Below, in pieces: positions 54,328-61,527 of a stretch of DNA of 64,000 nt. The notes below the pieces were generated by a model that had not been told where the DNA came from, made no database searches, and saw nothing but the letters and a program-made list of their open reading frames with translations. Each line of letters starts with the position of its first letter. The stretch's first letter is position 1. Origin of the DNA: Levilactobacillus brevis (GTDB taxonomy: Bacteria > Bacillota > Bacilli > Lactobacillales > Lactobacillaceae); assembly GCA_021383565.1 (NCBI GenBank), contig CP079699.1, positions 2,510,725 to 2,574,724 of the forward strand, given 5' to 3'. A program made the position numbers and the translations under genes.

Positions 54328-55236
54328 ATGGATTACTTCAAACAACGACGAGCGTACCGCAATTTTAAAATGTATGAAGCGAGCGTCTCTAACGGCCAGA
54401 ATAATCTGTATCGCGAGTTGCTAGACTACGCGAACGATGAAGGGAAGTTGGATGCTCAGTTTCGCATGAAAAATTCGGCACTGCTTAGTCTGACAGGATT
54501 ATCCGAGCCCGGCCTCGATAAGGCAAGAAATTCACTGGTACAACTTGGACTGATCAAGTACATCAAAGGTAAGAAAAACGTCAAGCCGCCTGAGTATCGG
54601 GTGGTCAAACTTTACGGTAGGTCAACTGGTTACCCAACCAGTAACCCAACTACAAATGAAAAAAGTAGGCCAACTGGTTTAGACGAAGTAGGCCAACCAG
54701 TTGGGCAAGGTGGAGGTCAACCGGTAGGACATAAAGAACTTACTAGTACTGACCTTGACTTGACTGGTACTGACCATGATGAAGATGACGCGGGTGTCAC
54801 CCGAGGGGATGTTATCGACAAATGGACCAGTCTCTGGGGGTTCCCTAACGCGATTGCCATGCCAGAGGTCAACGAATGGCTTGATGCCTTGCCTGCCGAT
54901 GTGGTGGACTTCGCAATCACCATCGCCGGTGAGCACCAGGTCAAGGCCACTGGATCACTCAAGTACATGCGGGCGGTGATTGAAGGGTGGCAGAAACGGG
55001 ATATCTCCACACTTGATCAGGCTAAGAAGGCAGCAAAGGAACACGACCAACGCGTGAAAAGCGAACGTGGTGCTAAGCCTGCTAGAGCTAAAGAAACCTT
55101 GCCAGACTGGGCGCAATCGGGAGCCACTCCAACGGCTCCCCAAACTAAGCTAACGCCTGAACAACAAGCGGAAATTAGCGCGCGAATTGCGCGACTACAG
55201 CAGAATGGAAAAACAGAACAGGAGGCTACAACATGA
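54328..55236 (+). CDS. Phage replication protein with DnaD-like C-terminal domain
   Basis: A 302-residue protein. The N-terminus (~1-95) is winged-helix-like (NNLYRELLDYANDEGKLDAQFRMKNSALLSLTGLSEPGLDKARNSLVQLGLIKY). The middle linker is rich in Thr/Pro/Gly and is encoded by repeated DNA. The C-terminal ~150-230 resembles DnaD (DKWTSLWGFPNAIAMPEVNEWLDALP, GSLKYMRAVIEGW). Such proteins open the phage origin and load the host helicase. AAAGGAGGTG precedes ATG 54328. The iterons inside suggest the origin lies within the gene. Confidence 0.83.
   Translation: MDYFKQRRAYRNFKMYEASVSNGQNNLYRELLDYANDEGKLDAQFRMKNSALLSLTGLSEPGLDKARNSLVQLGLIKYIKGKKNVKPPEYRVVKLYGRSTGYPTSNPTTNEKSRPTGLDEVGQPVGQGGGQPVGHKELTSTDLDLTGTDHDEDDAGVTRGDVIDKWTSLWGFPNAIAMPEVNEWLDALPADVVDFAITIAGEHQVKATGSLKYMRAVIEGWQKRDISTLDQAKKAAKEHDQRVKSERGAKPARAKETLPDWAQSGATPTAPQTKLTPEQQAEISARIARLQQNGKTEQEATT
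54617..54730 (+). repeat. Iteron-like repeats within the replication gene (candidate phage origin)
   Basis: Repeated GGYCAACYRGTT-type words in both orientations: GGTCAACTGGTT (54617), CCCAACCAGTAACCC, GGCCAACTGGTT (54669), GGCCAACCAGTTGGG (54691) and GGTCAACCGGT (54718). A further direct repeat ACTRGTACTGACC follows just downstream. This is the usual place for the origin in such phages. Confidence 0.6.
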
Positions 55237-55934
55237 ACGACTTAGTAATTATGAAAAATCGACAGGCAGTTACTACGAGCCTGCAAGTAGCAGAGACTTT
55301 TGGCAAAAATCACCGCGATGTTTTGCGGGCTATTGATGACATGAAAGATGTGCGCAATTTTGCGCAGATGTACGTTGAGAGTGATATTCCGGACTCCTAC
55401 GGGCGCTCACGGCGGGCCTACTACATGAACCGCGATGGATTTACGCTGCTGGCAATGGGCTTTACAGGAAAACGTGCGACTAACTTTAAGTTGGACTACA
55501 TTGAAGCCTTTAACGCAATGGAAAAGCAGGTTCAGTTACCGATGACACCTGAGGAACGGCTTCAATTAGCCATGGAAAATAGCAATCGGGCGAATCATCG
55601 TCTGACTGACGTTGAAGAACGGGTGGACGACTTGGAGAGCAATGCCAAACTTGATCCGTCCGAGTACGCCCATATCGGTAAACGCGTGAACAAGGCAGTT
55701 AGCGAGTACGTGAAGGTTCATCGTCTGCAGCTGACACGTAAACAACGAAGTGAGCTATACAAAGACATTAGCAATGGCCTTAATCAAGTAACTGGCGTCC
55801 GCACACGTACTCAGATTCGTGAAAAGGACTTCGACAAGGCCGAGAAGTTCATTGATGATTGGCGACCAAGCACTGCTACCAAAATGTTGATTCAGCAGAC
55901 AGAATTACCATTGGCAGGTGTCGCCGGTGATTGA
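55233..55934 (+). CDS. Rha-family antirepressor/regulatory protein
   Basis: A 233-residue protein. The N-terminal Rha domain is clear (QVAETFGKNHRDVLRAIDDM, YYMNRDGFTLLAMGFTGKRATNFKLDYIEAFN, residues ~17-100). The C-terminal ~145-215 resembles ORF6C-type antirepressor tails (GKRVNKAVSEYVKVH, GVRTRTQIRE). Rha proteins modulate phage lytic/lysogenic decisions. The start overlaps the previous stop by 4 bases, with ACAGGAGG upstream. Confidence 0.86.
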   Translation: MNDLVIMKNRQAVTTSLQVAETFGKNHRDVLRAIDDMKDVRNFAQMYVESDIPDSYGRSRRAYYMNRDGFTLLAMGFTGKRATNFKLDYIEAFNAMEKQVQLPMTPEERLQLAMENSNRANHRLTDVEERVDDLESNAKLDPSEYAHIGKRVNKAVSEYVKVHRLQLTRKQRSELYKDISNGLNQVTGVRTRTQIREKDFDKAEKFIDDWRPSTATKMLIQQTELPLAGVAGD

Positions 55935-56346
55935 GTTAGTTGTATATGGCGAGCCAGTTCCAGCAGCGCGGCCACGTTTTAATCGTAGCGGACATGCGTA
56001 TGATCCATTAAAAAGTCGGACGTATAAGCAGTATGTGTCATTAGAAGCTAGTAAACAGTATCACGGTGATCTAATTGGACGGAAGCCATTAGTGGTCCAT
56101 ATAGCCATTTATCGACCAATACAAACCAGCGTTAGCCAAATCGAACATGCTAGAAGGGCACAAGGACTTCACCGACCAATAGTTAAGCCTGACACGTCCA
56201 ATTACGTCAAACTCATTGAAGACGCGCTCACAGGCGTTATCTGGGAGGATGACAACTGTATTGTTGATCTATCGGCTAGTAAGTATTATTCAGACGATCC
56301 AAGAATTGAAGTGACAATCACGGAGGCAAAAAAATGGCTAGATTAG
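55927..56346 (+). CDS. RusA-family Holliday junction resolvase
   Basis: A ~139-residue endonuclease. Family landmarks: GEPVPAARPRF at the N-terminus and the catalytic Asp cluster in KPDTSNYVKLIEDALTG and WEDDNCIVDL (residues ~95-120). It cuts branched recombination intermediates. Starts are GTG 55918 or GTG 55927, overlapping the previous gene; no ATG exists there. The second is better spaced from GGCAGGTG. Confidence 0.88.
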   Translation: MIELVVYGEPVPAARPRFNRSGHAYDPLKSRTYKQYVSLEASKQYHGDLIGRKPLVVHIAIYRPIQTSVSQIEHARRAQGLHRPIVKPDTSNYVKLIEDALTGVIWEDDNCIVDLSASKYYSDDPRIEVTITEAKKWLD

Positions 56347-56597
56347 TTACGGGTGCCGGTCGTCAATCTGACCGTGATTATACCCAACGCAAGAAACACC
56401 ACTCCCGTAAGGTGGAGAAGCGGTTAAGTAATCAAGCTAAGCAACGTTCAGTGGCTCGCTATGACCAGCGAACGTGGCCCAATATGTCGTACAGCGCTAA
56501 AGACTTACGAGAGCGGAACAATGAGACTGGGCGCAGGGTTAAATGGACGCCCCAAGGTTTGGTTGTGCTAGAAGAACAACAGTCAGAAAAGTCGTGA
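56334..56597 (+). CDS. Basic phage protein, unknown function
   Basis: An 87-residue, strongly basic protein (RKKHHSRKVEKRLSNQAKQ) with GGAGGC upstream of ATG 56334. Nucleic-acid binding is plausible from charge alone. It overlaps both neighbours. Confidence 0.5.
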   Translation: MARLVTGAGRQSDRDYTQRKKHHSRKVEKRLSNQAKQRSVARYDQRTWPNMSYSAKDLRERNNETGRRVKWTPQGLVVLEEQQSEKS

Positions 56598-56767
56598 TTA
56601 TATTCATGTTATTAAGACTATCAAACGACCATGGTTGTGTAGAGTGTCGGCTAGGATATGCTCGGAAGCATTACTTGGGTCACATATCAACATGGAAAAT
56701 TGAGGACGCATTACAGCAGCAGAAAAAGCCAGTCATCAACGGCTGGCGAGTGGAGGTAATCAAGTAA
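56594..56767 (+). CDS. Small phage protein, unknown function
   Basis: About 57 residues (LLRLSNDHGCVECRLGYARKHYLGH), with CxxC that may bind metal. The start is uncertain: GTG 56594 (overlapping the previous stop) or ATG 56606. Confidence 0.45.
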   Translation: MIIFMLLRLSNDHGCVECRLGYARKHYLGHISTWKIEDALQQQKKPVINGWRVEVIK

Positions 56768-56940
56768 TGGCAAAACAGCGAAAACGTTCTAAGCGTCGAG
56801 CAGTGAAGCAAAAGAAGCGCCGTATGGCGCAACACGCACGGGAACATCAGCCGGTGCTAGTGGCTGCACCAGAGACGCGTGTGAAGCCAGTGGTACGTAA
56901 GTACAAAGTGACTAGCACCAATGGACTATATAACGTGTGA
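56767..56940 (+). CDS. Small very basic phage protein
   Basis: A 57-residue protein with a Lys/Arg-rich N-terminus (MAKQRKRSKRRAVKQKKRRM), overlapping the previous stop (TAATG). Probably nucleic-acid binding; unknown family. Confidence 0.45.
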   Translation: MAKQRKRSKRRAVKQKKRRMAQHAREHQPVLVAAPETRVKPVVRKYKVTSTNGLYNV

Positions 56941-56995
56941 CAAGGATTGGGTGCGCTGCATGCGAGATAAGCTACGGGAGGCAGATAATGAATAA
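56921..56995 (+). CDS. Possible 24-residue phage peptide
   Basis: MDYITCDKDWVRCMRDKLREADNE overlaps both neighbours in another frame, and no good ribosome binding site is seen. It is listed because the sequence looks like a structured amphipathic peptide. Confidence 0.25.
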   Translation: MDYITCDKDWVRCMRDKLREADNE

Positions 56996-57434
56996 TGCTT
57001 TGTTGTCATCAGAAAAGAATTATTGGGAAACACCACAGGCTTTTTTCGATAAGCTTAATCGTCAATACCAGTTTAGCTTTGACCTAGCTGCTAGTGTGGA
57101 TAATGCCAAATGTGGAAACTTTTTCACTGAGGAAGATGATTCACTATCACATAATTGGCATAGCATTGCGGGGAACTTGTTCTTGAATCCGCCTTACGGT
57201 CGAGAGTTGCGAAAATGGATCCAGAAAGCATACGAAGAAAGCCTTAAAAAACATGACGGCTGTATTGTGTTGCTTATTCCAGCAAGAACAGATACCAGCT
57301 ACTGGCATGATTTCATTTTTGGGAAAGCACAAATCAAGTTTTTACGTGGCCGTCTGAAATTTGAACTGAATGGCGAATCAAAAGATGCAGCACCGTTTCC
57401 TTCAGCGCTTGTTATCTATGGTGTTAGCCAATGA
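56988..57434 (+). CDS. Phage DNA N6-adenine methyltransferase (Dam-like)
   Basis: A 148-residue enzyme of the phage DNA N-6-adenine-methyltransferase family: YWETPQAFFDKL at the start, FDLAASVDNAKC (AdoMet region) and the catalytic NPPYGRELRKW (residues ~65-75), then a C-terminal GRLKFELNGE. The ATG at 56988 has GGGAGG upstream. Phages use such enzymes to evade restriction or to mark replicated DNA. A second, unrelated adenine methyltransferase lies at 59,358. Confidence 0.88.
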   Translation: MNNALLSSEKNYWETPQAFFDKLNRQYQFSFDLAASVDNAKCGNFFTEEDDSLSHNWHSIAGNLFLNPPYGRELRKWIQKAYEESLKKHDGCIVLLIPARTDTSYWHDFIFGKAQIKFLRGRLKFELNGESKDAAPFPSALVIYGVSQ

Positions 57435-57613
57435 AGCACGGCGATAAGGTGTATTACCACCGACACCATCACGTTAAGCAGCCAGCTACATGGCTATGCT
57501 GGATAACTCGTTGTGACAGGCGGTTAGCAATGATGAAAATTAAAGGCAGCCACAGACATATTGAGGTGGCACCGAGTGATGTTGAGATTGGGAGGGCTAG
57601 CGATGAAGATTAG
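57431..57613 (+). CDS. Small His-rich phage protein
   Basis: A 60-residue protein (HGDKVYYHRHHHVKQPATWLCWI) with clustered His and Cys that may bind metal. ATGA overlap with the methyltransferase gene. Unknown function. Confidence 0.45.
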   Translation: MKHGDKVYYHRHHHVKQPATWLCWITRCDRRLAMMKIKGSHRHIEVAPSDVEIGRASDED

Positions 57614-57662
57614 AGTGTCGGACGTTTTTAATTCTGAAAATGATCAAGTGGAGGAAGGTTAG
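57603..57662 (+). CDS. Possible 19-residue phage peptide
   Basis: MKIRVSDVFNSENDQVEEG, with GGGAGGG upstream of ATG 57603; its stop abuts the next ATG. The ribosome binding site is the only support. Confidence 0.3.
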   Translation: MKIRVSDVFNSENDQVEEG

Positions 57663-57947
57663 ATGTCTTTGTATACGGCAATGATAACATTCTTTGAATT
57701 CTGCTTATTTGTATTATTAGTCATCTTACATTTTTCATGGAAAAAGGTTATTGGGGAACAAGAAAAATGTAGATACTGTGCTAAAAAGTTTCCTTTGGTT
57801 GACTCAAAGGACTTAGAGATTCGCTTAGTTTATGGCAATCAGATGATTGTAAGATCCCAAGGGAAAGACACGGCTGTTCCAATTAGGTACTGCCCGATGT
57901 GTGGGCGGAAATTAGTGGAGGCACAGCATGACACACGAACAGATTGA
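57663..57947 (+). CDS. Membrane-anchored zinc-ribbon phage protein
   Basis: A 94-residue protein: one N-terminal helix (ITFFEFCLFVLLVILHF), then a zinc-ribbon with CRYCAKKF and CPMCGRKL Cys pairs (~36-40 and ~80-84). GGAGGAAGG precedes ATG 57663. Unknown function. Confidence 0.6.
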   Translation: MSLYTAMITFFEFCLFVLLVILHFSWKKVIGEQEKCRYCAKKFPLVDSKDLEIRLVYGNQMIVRSQGKDTAVPIRYCPMCGRKLVEAQHDTRTD

Positions 57948-58119
57948 GTATCGCAAATACGTGCTGCAAGGCATGGCAAGCTATGGTGGCGATGTGTCAC
58001 AGGCGTTAGTGTGGTGCGGCAATCACTTTACCAAGCTGAGCAACAGCCAACGCAACGCGATTAACAAGCTGTCGGCGAAGGAACGTAACCAGGTTATTCA
58101 TGAGCTGACAATGAGATAA
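57928..58119 (+). CDS. Small phage protein, unknown function
   Basis: A 63-residue helical protein (HEQIEYRKYVLQGMASYGGDVSQAL) ending NQVIHELTMR. The next gene ends similarly (NNVLHELTRPF), so the two may be related. GGAGGC precedes it. Confidence 0.5.
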   Translation: MTHEQIEYRKYVLQGMASYGGDVSQALVWCGNHFTKLSNSQRNAINKLSAKERNQVIHELTMR

Positions 58120-58147
58120 AATTTCTATTTTATGTAGAGGTGAGAAT

Positions 58148-58363
58148 ATGGATAAAACACGCGACGAAATGAACGGTAACCAGCGTATGTTGCTTAACTA
58201 TCTGGAAGCATTGGTGCCGAAAGACGATGTATTGATGGGGATAGCTGAGTTTCAATCCAGATTAGGCAATCACAACGTTCCTAAGGAAGTTTACATTGCT
58301 TTGGGTATGATGAGCAATGCTGAGGTTAATAACGTGCTACACGAGCTTACACGGCCATTTTAG
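58148..58363 (+). CDS. Small phage protein, unknown function
   Basis: A 71-residue helical protein with AGAGGTGAG upstream; its C-terminus resembles that of the previous gene. A GGGCTG/CAGCCC hairpin follows at 58,375. Confidence 0.5.
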   Translation: MDKTRDEMNGNQRMLLNYLEALVPKDDVLMGIAEFQSRLGNHNVPKEVYIALGMMSNAEVNNVLHELTRPF

Positions 58364-58457
58364 ATAGCAAAAAAGGGCTGACGCAACAGCCCTCACCCAA
58401 TTCGTTCTTACTCAATGGTCAACAAATTAATTATACCATTGATAGGGGCTGAAAGGG

Positions 58458-58925
58458 TTGGCTGAATTAGATTTTGACAATATGAACATGGGAAGTCTCT
58501 TCCCAGAGGTAGATGTTGGAGCAACTTTGCAAAACGTGACACACTTTTTATCTGTAGTATTGCCTAAGATGGTCCGTATCAGTGGACAGTCAATGAGCGA
58601 CTTAAAATCACCTAGCTATGATGGAATGCCAAAATCTCAGCCATCAGGTAATGCGACAGATTCAAGAATTGTGCGGCGGTTATATGCCGAAGAAGTCGTT
58701 AAACGGACAATCCAAGCAATTAAACACTGTGATAAAGATTGCCAGAATATCCTAGATGAACTATATCTACAAGAACTATCAGATACCATGTGCTTTATGG
58801 ACTTAGGATTTTCTGAGTCCAGCTATTTCCACGTTTGGAAGCCAAAAGCACTATTACAGTTTGCCGATTGCTACATGCTGGATGATCTCCATATTTTTAA
58901 AAAAAGCAGTTTTGATGCAGTTTGA
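58458..58925 (+). CDS. ArpU-family phage late regulator
   Basis: A 155-residue protein of the ArpU family, putative sigma-like activators of phage late genes. Landmarks: IVRRLYAEEVVKRTIQAIKHCDKDCQNILDELYLQ, then a sigma70-region-4-like end (SDTMCFMDLGFSESSYFHVWKPKALLQF). The TTG start at 58458 has GAAAGGG nearby. Its position just before the packaging module fits control of late transcription. Confidence 0.8.
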   Translation: MAELDFDNMNMGSLFPEVDVGATLQNVTHFLSVVLPKMVRISGQSMSDLKSPSYDGMPKSQPSGNATDSRIVRRLYAEEVVKRTIQAIKHCDKDCQNILDELYLQELSDTMCFMDLGFSESSYFHVWKPKALLQFADCYMLDDLHIFKKSSFDAV

Positions 58926-59006
58926 GTGCAGTTTTTGTGCAGTCGGACTGCAGGCACTACCCAATTTTTGGGTGTAAATTGGTAACATAAGCGAATGATG
59001 AAATGG

Positions 59007-59064
59007 ACGTGCATAGCTCAACGGCAGAGCAAAGAAGATGCGGGTTCGACTCCCGTTGCACGTA
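59007..59064 (+). other. Anticodon-arm-less tRNA-like sequence
   Basis: A perfect 7-bp acceptor ACGTGCA (59007-59013) / TGCACGT (59057-59063), D arm GCTC/GAGC, and T arm GCGGG/CCCGT around TTCGACT. Only nine bases (AAAGAAGAT) stand where the anticodon arm and variable loop (~22 bases) should be. It lies 55 bases upstream of a complete phage tRNA. Confidence 0.75.
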
Positions 59065-59118
59065 TTGGCCCGCTAAACTCCTTTATAAAATTGACCGGCC
59101 TGCATAACCGGCCATTAA

Positions 59119-59192
59119 GGACCTTTAACTCAGTCGGCTAGAGTAGACGGCTCATAACCGTTCGGTCGTAGGTTCGAATCCTACAAGGTCCA
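59119..59192 (+). tRNA. Phage-encoded tRNA with CAT anticodon (Met or Ile2)
   Basis: A complete cloverleaf: acceptor GGACCTT/AAGGTCC, anticodon loop CTCATAA with CAT at 59153-59155, anticodon stem GACGG/CCGTT, T loop TTCGAAT, discriminator A. It lacks the GGG/CCC initiator stem. Whether it is elongator Met or lysidine-modified Ile2 cannot be told by eye. Confidence 0.9.
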
Positions 59193-59255
59193 TCGGGCGC
59201 AATAACACAAAGGAGGGACACTCCCGTCTATCCCAAGCGTATAGCGCTCAAATCA

Positions 59256-59330
59256 TATCTAGAAAAGAGGTGGAAACTCCTCTCTCTAGATAAATTATTT
59301 TTGAGGCCGGGGTGGTAGCCGGTCTTTTTG
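59256..59330 (+). other. Hairpins before the second methyltransferase
   Basis: TATCTAGA (59256-59263) pairs with TCTAGATA (59285-59292), with an inner AGAGG/CCTCT stem. A CCGG/CCGG hairpin with a TTTTT run follows at ~59308-59330 and looks like a terminator. Nothing else is recognisable between the tRNA and 59,358. Confidence 0.5.
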
Positions 59331-59357
59331 CGTACATAAATTTAGGAGCGTGAGAGA

Positions 59358-60305
59358 ATGAAGCTAGCTGATAAATGGAAACGAGGATTGCCCTACGTTG
59401 GGAACAAGGGGCAGAAGGCAGAACAAATTATGGAAGCCCTACCCGATGGCAAACGATTGGTTGATGTATTCGGCGGGGGTGGATGCGTTAGTTTGACAGC
59501 TGTTTCATCTGGAAAATACAAAGAAGTAATATATAATGACCGAAGGAAAACCGTGGTTGAACTATTAAAAGCATTAATCAATGATGAACCGCATTTCAAC
59601 CTGATGGATTACGTAGCATTAACACGAGAACAATTTTTGGATTGGCGAGATAATCAACCTGATTCGATCGAACGAAGGTTAGTGTTGATTGCTTATTCAT
59701 TTAGTAATAATCAGAGTACTTATTTGTGGAGTGAAAAAAATGAAGAGGAAAAGTTATTGCTAACTAAGGCCCTCTTTTACGGAAACACTGGGACGGAATT
59801 TGACCAATTATATAGCTATTCTTTAAATGCTAATACAATTAGTGAGAAGTACAGATTATTCCATAAATGGCGACGAGAACAAATGAATATTAATTCTCGT
59901 TATGATTTGCTGGAACAACTGGAGCGACTGCAACAATTGCAACGACTGCAACAACTGGAGCGACTGCAACAACTGCAACAACTGGAGCGACTGCAACAAC
60001 TGCAACAACTGGAGCGACTGCAACAATTGGAATATTCTGTAAAGGACTATCGTGAACTAGTCATCGATGCTGATGACGTTGTTTACTGTGATCCACCATA
60101 CGTTGGGACTCAGCATGATTATGGTGGATTCGACCATAAAGCATTCGAGAATTGGTATCTACATGAATGCCCAGCAAAAGAAATTTATATTAGTGAATAC
60201 ACAAAGCTACCTTATACCGAGGTGGCTTTTAATTTTGGCAAAAAAATAAACTTTTCTGGAGCAAGCAAGCGTAGAGATGAGTTGCTGTTGAAAGTAGTGA
60301 AGTGA
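59358..60305 (+). CDS. Phage D12-class adenine methyltransferase with LERLQQLQQ repeats
   Basis: A 315-residue N6-adenine methyltransferase. AdoMet motif FGGGGCVSL is near residue 38 and the catalytic DPPY near 245 (VVYCDPPYVGTQ). Between them (~188-227) lies a tandem leucine/glutamine repeat of 9 residues (LERLQQLQQ), encoded by 27-bp DNA repeats, predicted to be helical. The repeat lies in the region of the target recognition domain. AGGAGCG precedes ATG 59358. Repeat number can change without frameshift. Confidence 0.85.
   Translation: MKLADKWKRGLPYVGNKGQKAEQIMEALPDGKRLVDVFGGGGCVSLTAVSSGKYKEVIYNDRRKTVVELLKALINDEPHFNLMDYVALTREQFLDWRDNQPDSIERRLVLIAYSFSNNQSTYLWSEKNEEEKLLLTKALFYGNTGTEFDQLYSYSLNANTISEKYRLFHKWRREQMNINSRYDLLEQLERLQQLQRLQQLERLQQLQQLERLQQLQQLERLQQLEYSVKDYRELVIDADDVVYCDPPYVGTQHDYGGFDHKAFENWYLHECPAKEIYISEYTKLPYTEVAFNFGKKINFSGASKRRDELLLKVVK
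59919..60035 (+). repeat. 27-bp in-frame tandem repeat in the methyltransferase gene
   Basis: CTGGAGCGACTGCAACAACTG... units begin at 59919, 59955, 59982 and 60009. The spacing is 36, 27 and 27 bases; the first unit has one extra 9-base (LQR) step. The sub-period is 9 bases (CTGCAACAA). Confidence 0.85.
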
Positions 60306-60343
60306 TATCTGTGTTGGAAGTAACTGATTAGGAGGTGGCCGGC

Positions 60344-60568
60344 ATGGCCAAAATGATAAATTCAAAATTCGGCTATGCTAGCGCCGTTGAAACCCATTGT
60401 TTGGGACAGCTAGAGCATGACCTCAAGCACGACAAACGCTGGAAGGAGCGCATCAAGCATGAAAAAGAAGCTGAGCGACAAAGAGAAAGCCAAGCTGTGG
60501 GACGATCTGCCAAATTACATCACGGTGAGTCAGCCCAACGGAGAACTGATTGCTTATATCCCGCTTAA
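60344..60568 (+). CDS. Small charged phage protein, unknown function
   Basis: A 74-residue charged helical protein with GGAGGTGG upstream of ATG 60344. Its last 37 codons overlap the next ORF in another frame; the C-terminal part may be incidental. Confidence 0.45.
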   Translation: MAKMINSKFGYASAVETHCLGQLEHDLKHDKRWKERIKHEKEAERQRESQAVGRSAKLHHGESAQRRTDCLYPA

Positions 60569-60608
60569 GCCCGAAGCTGGTTCCAGTGATGGCATGATTG
60601 TCAACTAA
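60459..60608 (+). CDS. Small phage protein, unknown function
   Basis: A 49-residue protein (KKKLSDKEKAKLWDDLPNYITVSQ) with AAGGAGCG upstream. It overlaps the previous ORF by 110 bases. Its sequence looks protein-like (a helix then beta strands). Confidence 0.45.
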   Translation: MKKKLSDKEKAKLWDDLPNYITVSQPNGELIAYIPLKPEAGSSDGMIVN

Positions 60609-60691
60609 GCTTGCTGACGTAAGTAAACTCAGCTCAGAGAAGCGGAAAAATCTGTTTGCTGATGCAACAGTTACGAATGGAGAGGTCAAAG

Positions 60692-60766
60692 ATGATTGAG
60701 CAGATGGTTACTGAGTCAATGGAAAAATTGTGTGCCGAATTGAAGGACTTGCTTAACCAGGTTTAA
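60692..60766 (+). CDS. Possible 24-residue phage peptide
   Basis: MIEQMVTESMEKLCAELKDL, an amphipathic helix, with AGAGGTC upstream. Low support. Confidence 0.3.
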   Translation: MIEQMVTESMEKLCAELKDLLNQV

Positions 60767-60810
60767 TTACAAAACAAACACTATGGTGCAGGGGGTGAGG
60801 TTGATGTCTA

Positions 60811-61527
60811 ATGGCACAGATTGATGATGCCAAACAAGATTACTTAAATGGCATGAAGTATAAGGATATTGCGGCCAAATATGACGTAAGTTTGAATACG
60901 GTTAAGTCGTGGCGTCAACGTCATGGGTGGCAAAGGGGTGCACACAAAAAAGGAAAAAAGGGTGCACCCTCTAAAAATGAGTATGCGGTCGGTAATGCGG
61001 GGGGAGCGGCACCAATTCACAACAAGAACGCGGTCACCCATGGCCTATTCGCTAAATGGCTTCCCGATGATACCAGCGATATTCTGCAGGTTGTGGAGCA
61101 ACAATCGCCGGCCGATATTATCTGGCAAAACATCACACTGCAGTACACAGCAATTATCAGGGCACAGCAAATTATGTACGTTAACGATCACAATGATCTA
61201 AGCGATGAGATTTCTGGTTCAGGCATGAGGACAACCTACGACGTGCAGTATGCATGGGACAAGCAGGCTACTTTTATGGCAGCACAGTCCCGGGCAATGG
61301 GTACGTTGGGCAATTTGATCAAGCAGTTCGTAGCGATTGCTGATGAAAACGACATCCGACGCAAGCGTATCACGTTGATGGAGGCCCAAGTCGACAAGGC
61401 TAAAGCAGAAGTTGCCCAGCTTAAGCGTGACAGCGACCGCGATAACCTACCACTTCCGACATTCGTTGATGACGTACCGGAAGATGATGAAGAGATTGGA
61501 GGGAATGCCGATGGTAATGACAGCTAA
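60811..61527 (+). CDS. terS: Phage terminase small subunit
   Basis: A 238-residue DNA-recognition subunit. The N-terminal helix-turn-helix is YLNGMKYKDIAAKYDVSLNTVKSWRQRHGW (residues ~10-40). A Lys/Gly linker, a central helical oligomerisation region and an acidic C-terminus (DDVPEDDEEIGG) follow. GGGGGTGAGG lies 10 bases before ATG 60811. It overlaps the large subunit gene, the usual order. Confidence 0.88.
   Translation: MAQIDDAKQDYLNGMKYKDIAAKYDVSLNTVKSWRQRHGWQRGAHKKGKKGAPSKNEYAVGNAGGAAPIHNKNAVTHGLFAKWLPDDTSDILQVVEQQSPADIIWQNITLQYTAIIRAQQIMYVNDHNDLSDEISGSGMRTTYDVQYAWDKQATFMAAQSRAMGTLGNLIKQFVAIADENDIRRKRITLMEAQVDKAKAEVAQLKRDSDRDNLPLPTFVDDVPEDDEEIGGNADGNDS

Noticed and set aside
59919..60035. 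27-bp repeats considered as a CRISPR array
   Set aside because: Units are contiguous without spacers and are in frame within a methyltransferase gene.
61412..61510. Longer start for the terminase large subunit
   Set aside because: It lies wholly within the small subunit gene; GGAGG and ATG 61511 fit better.
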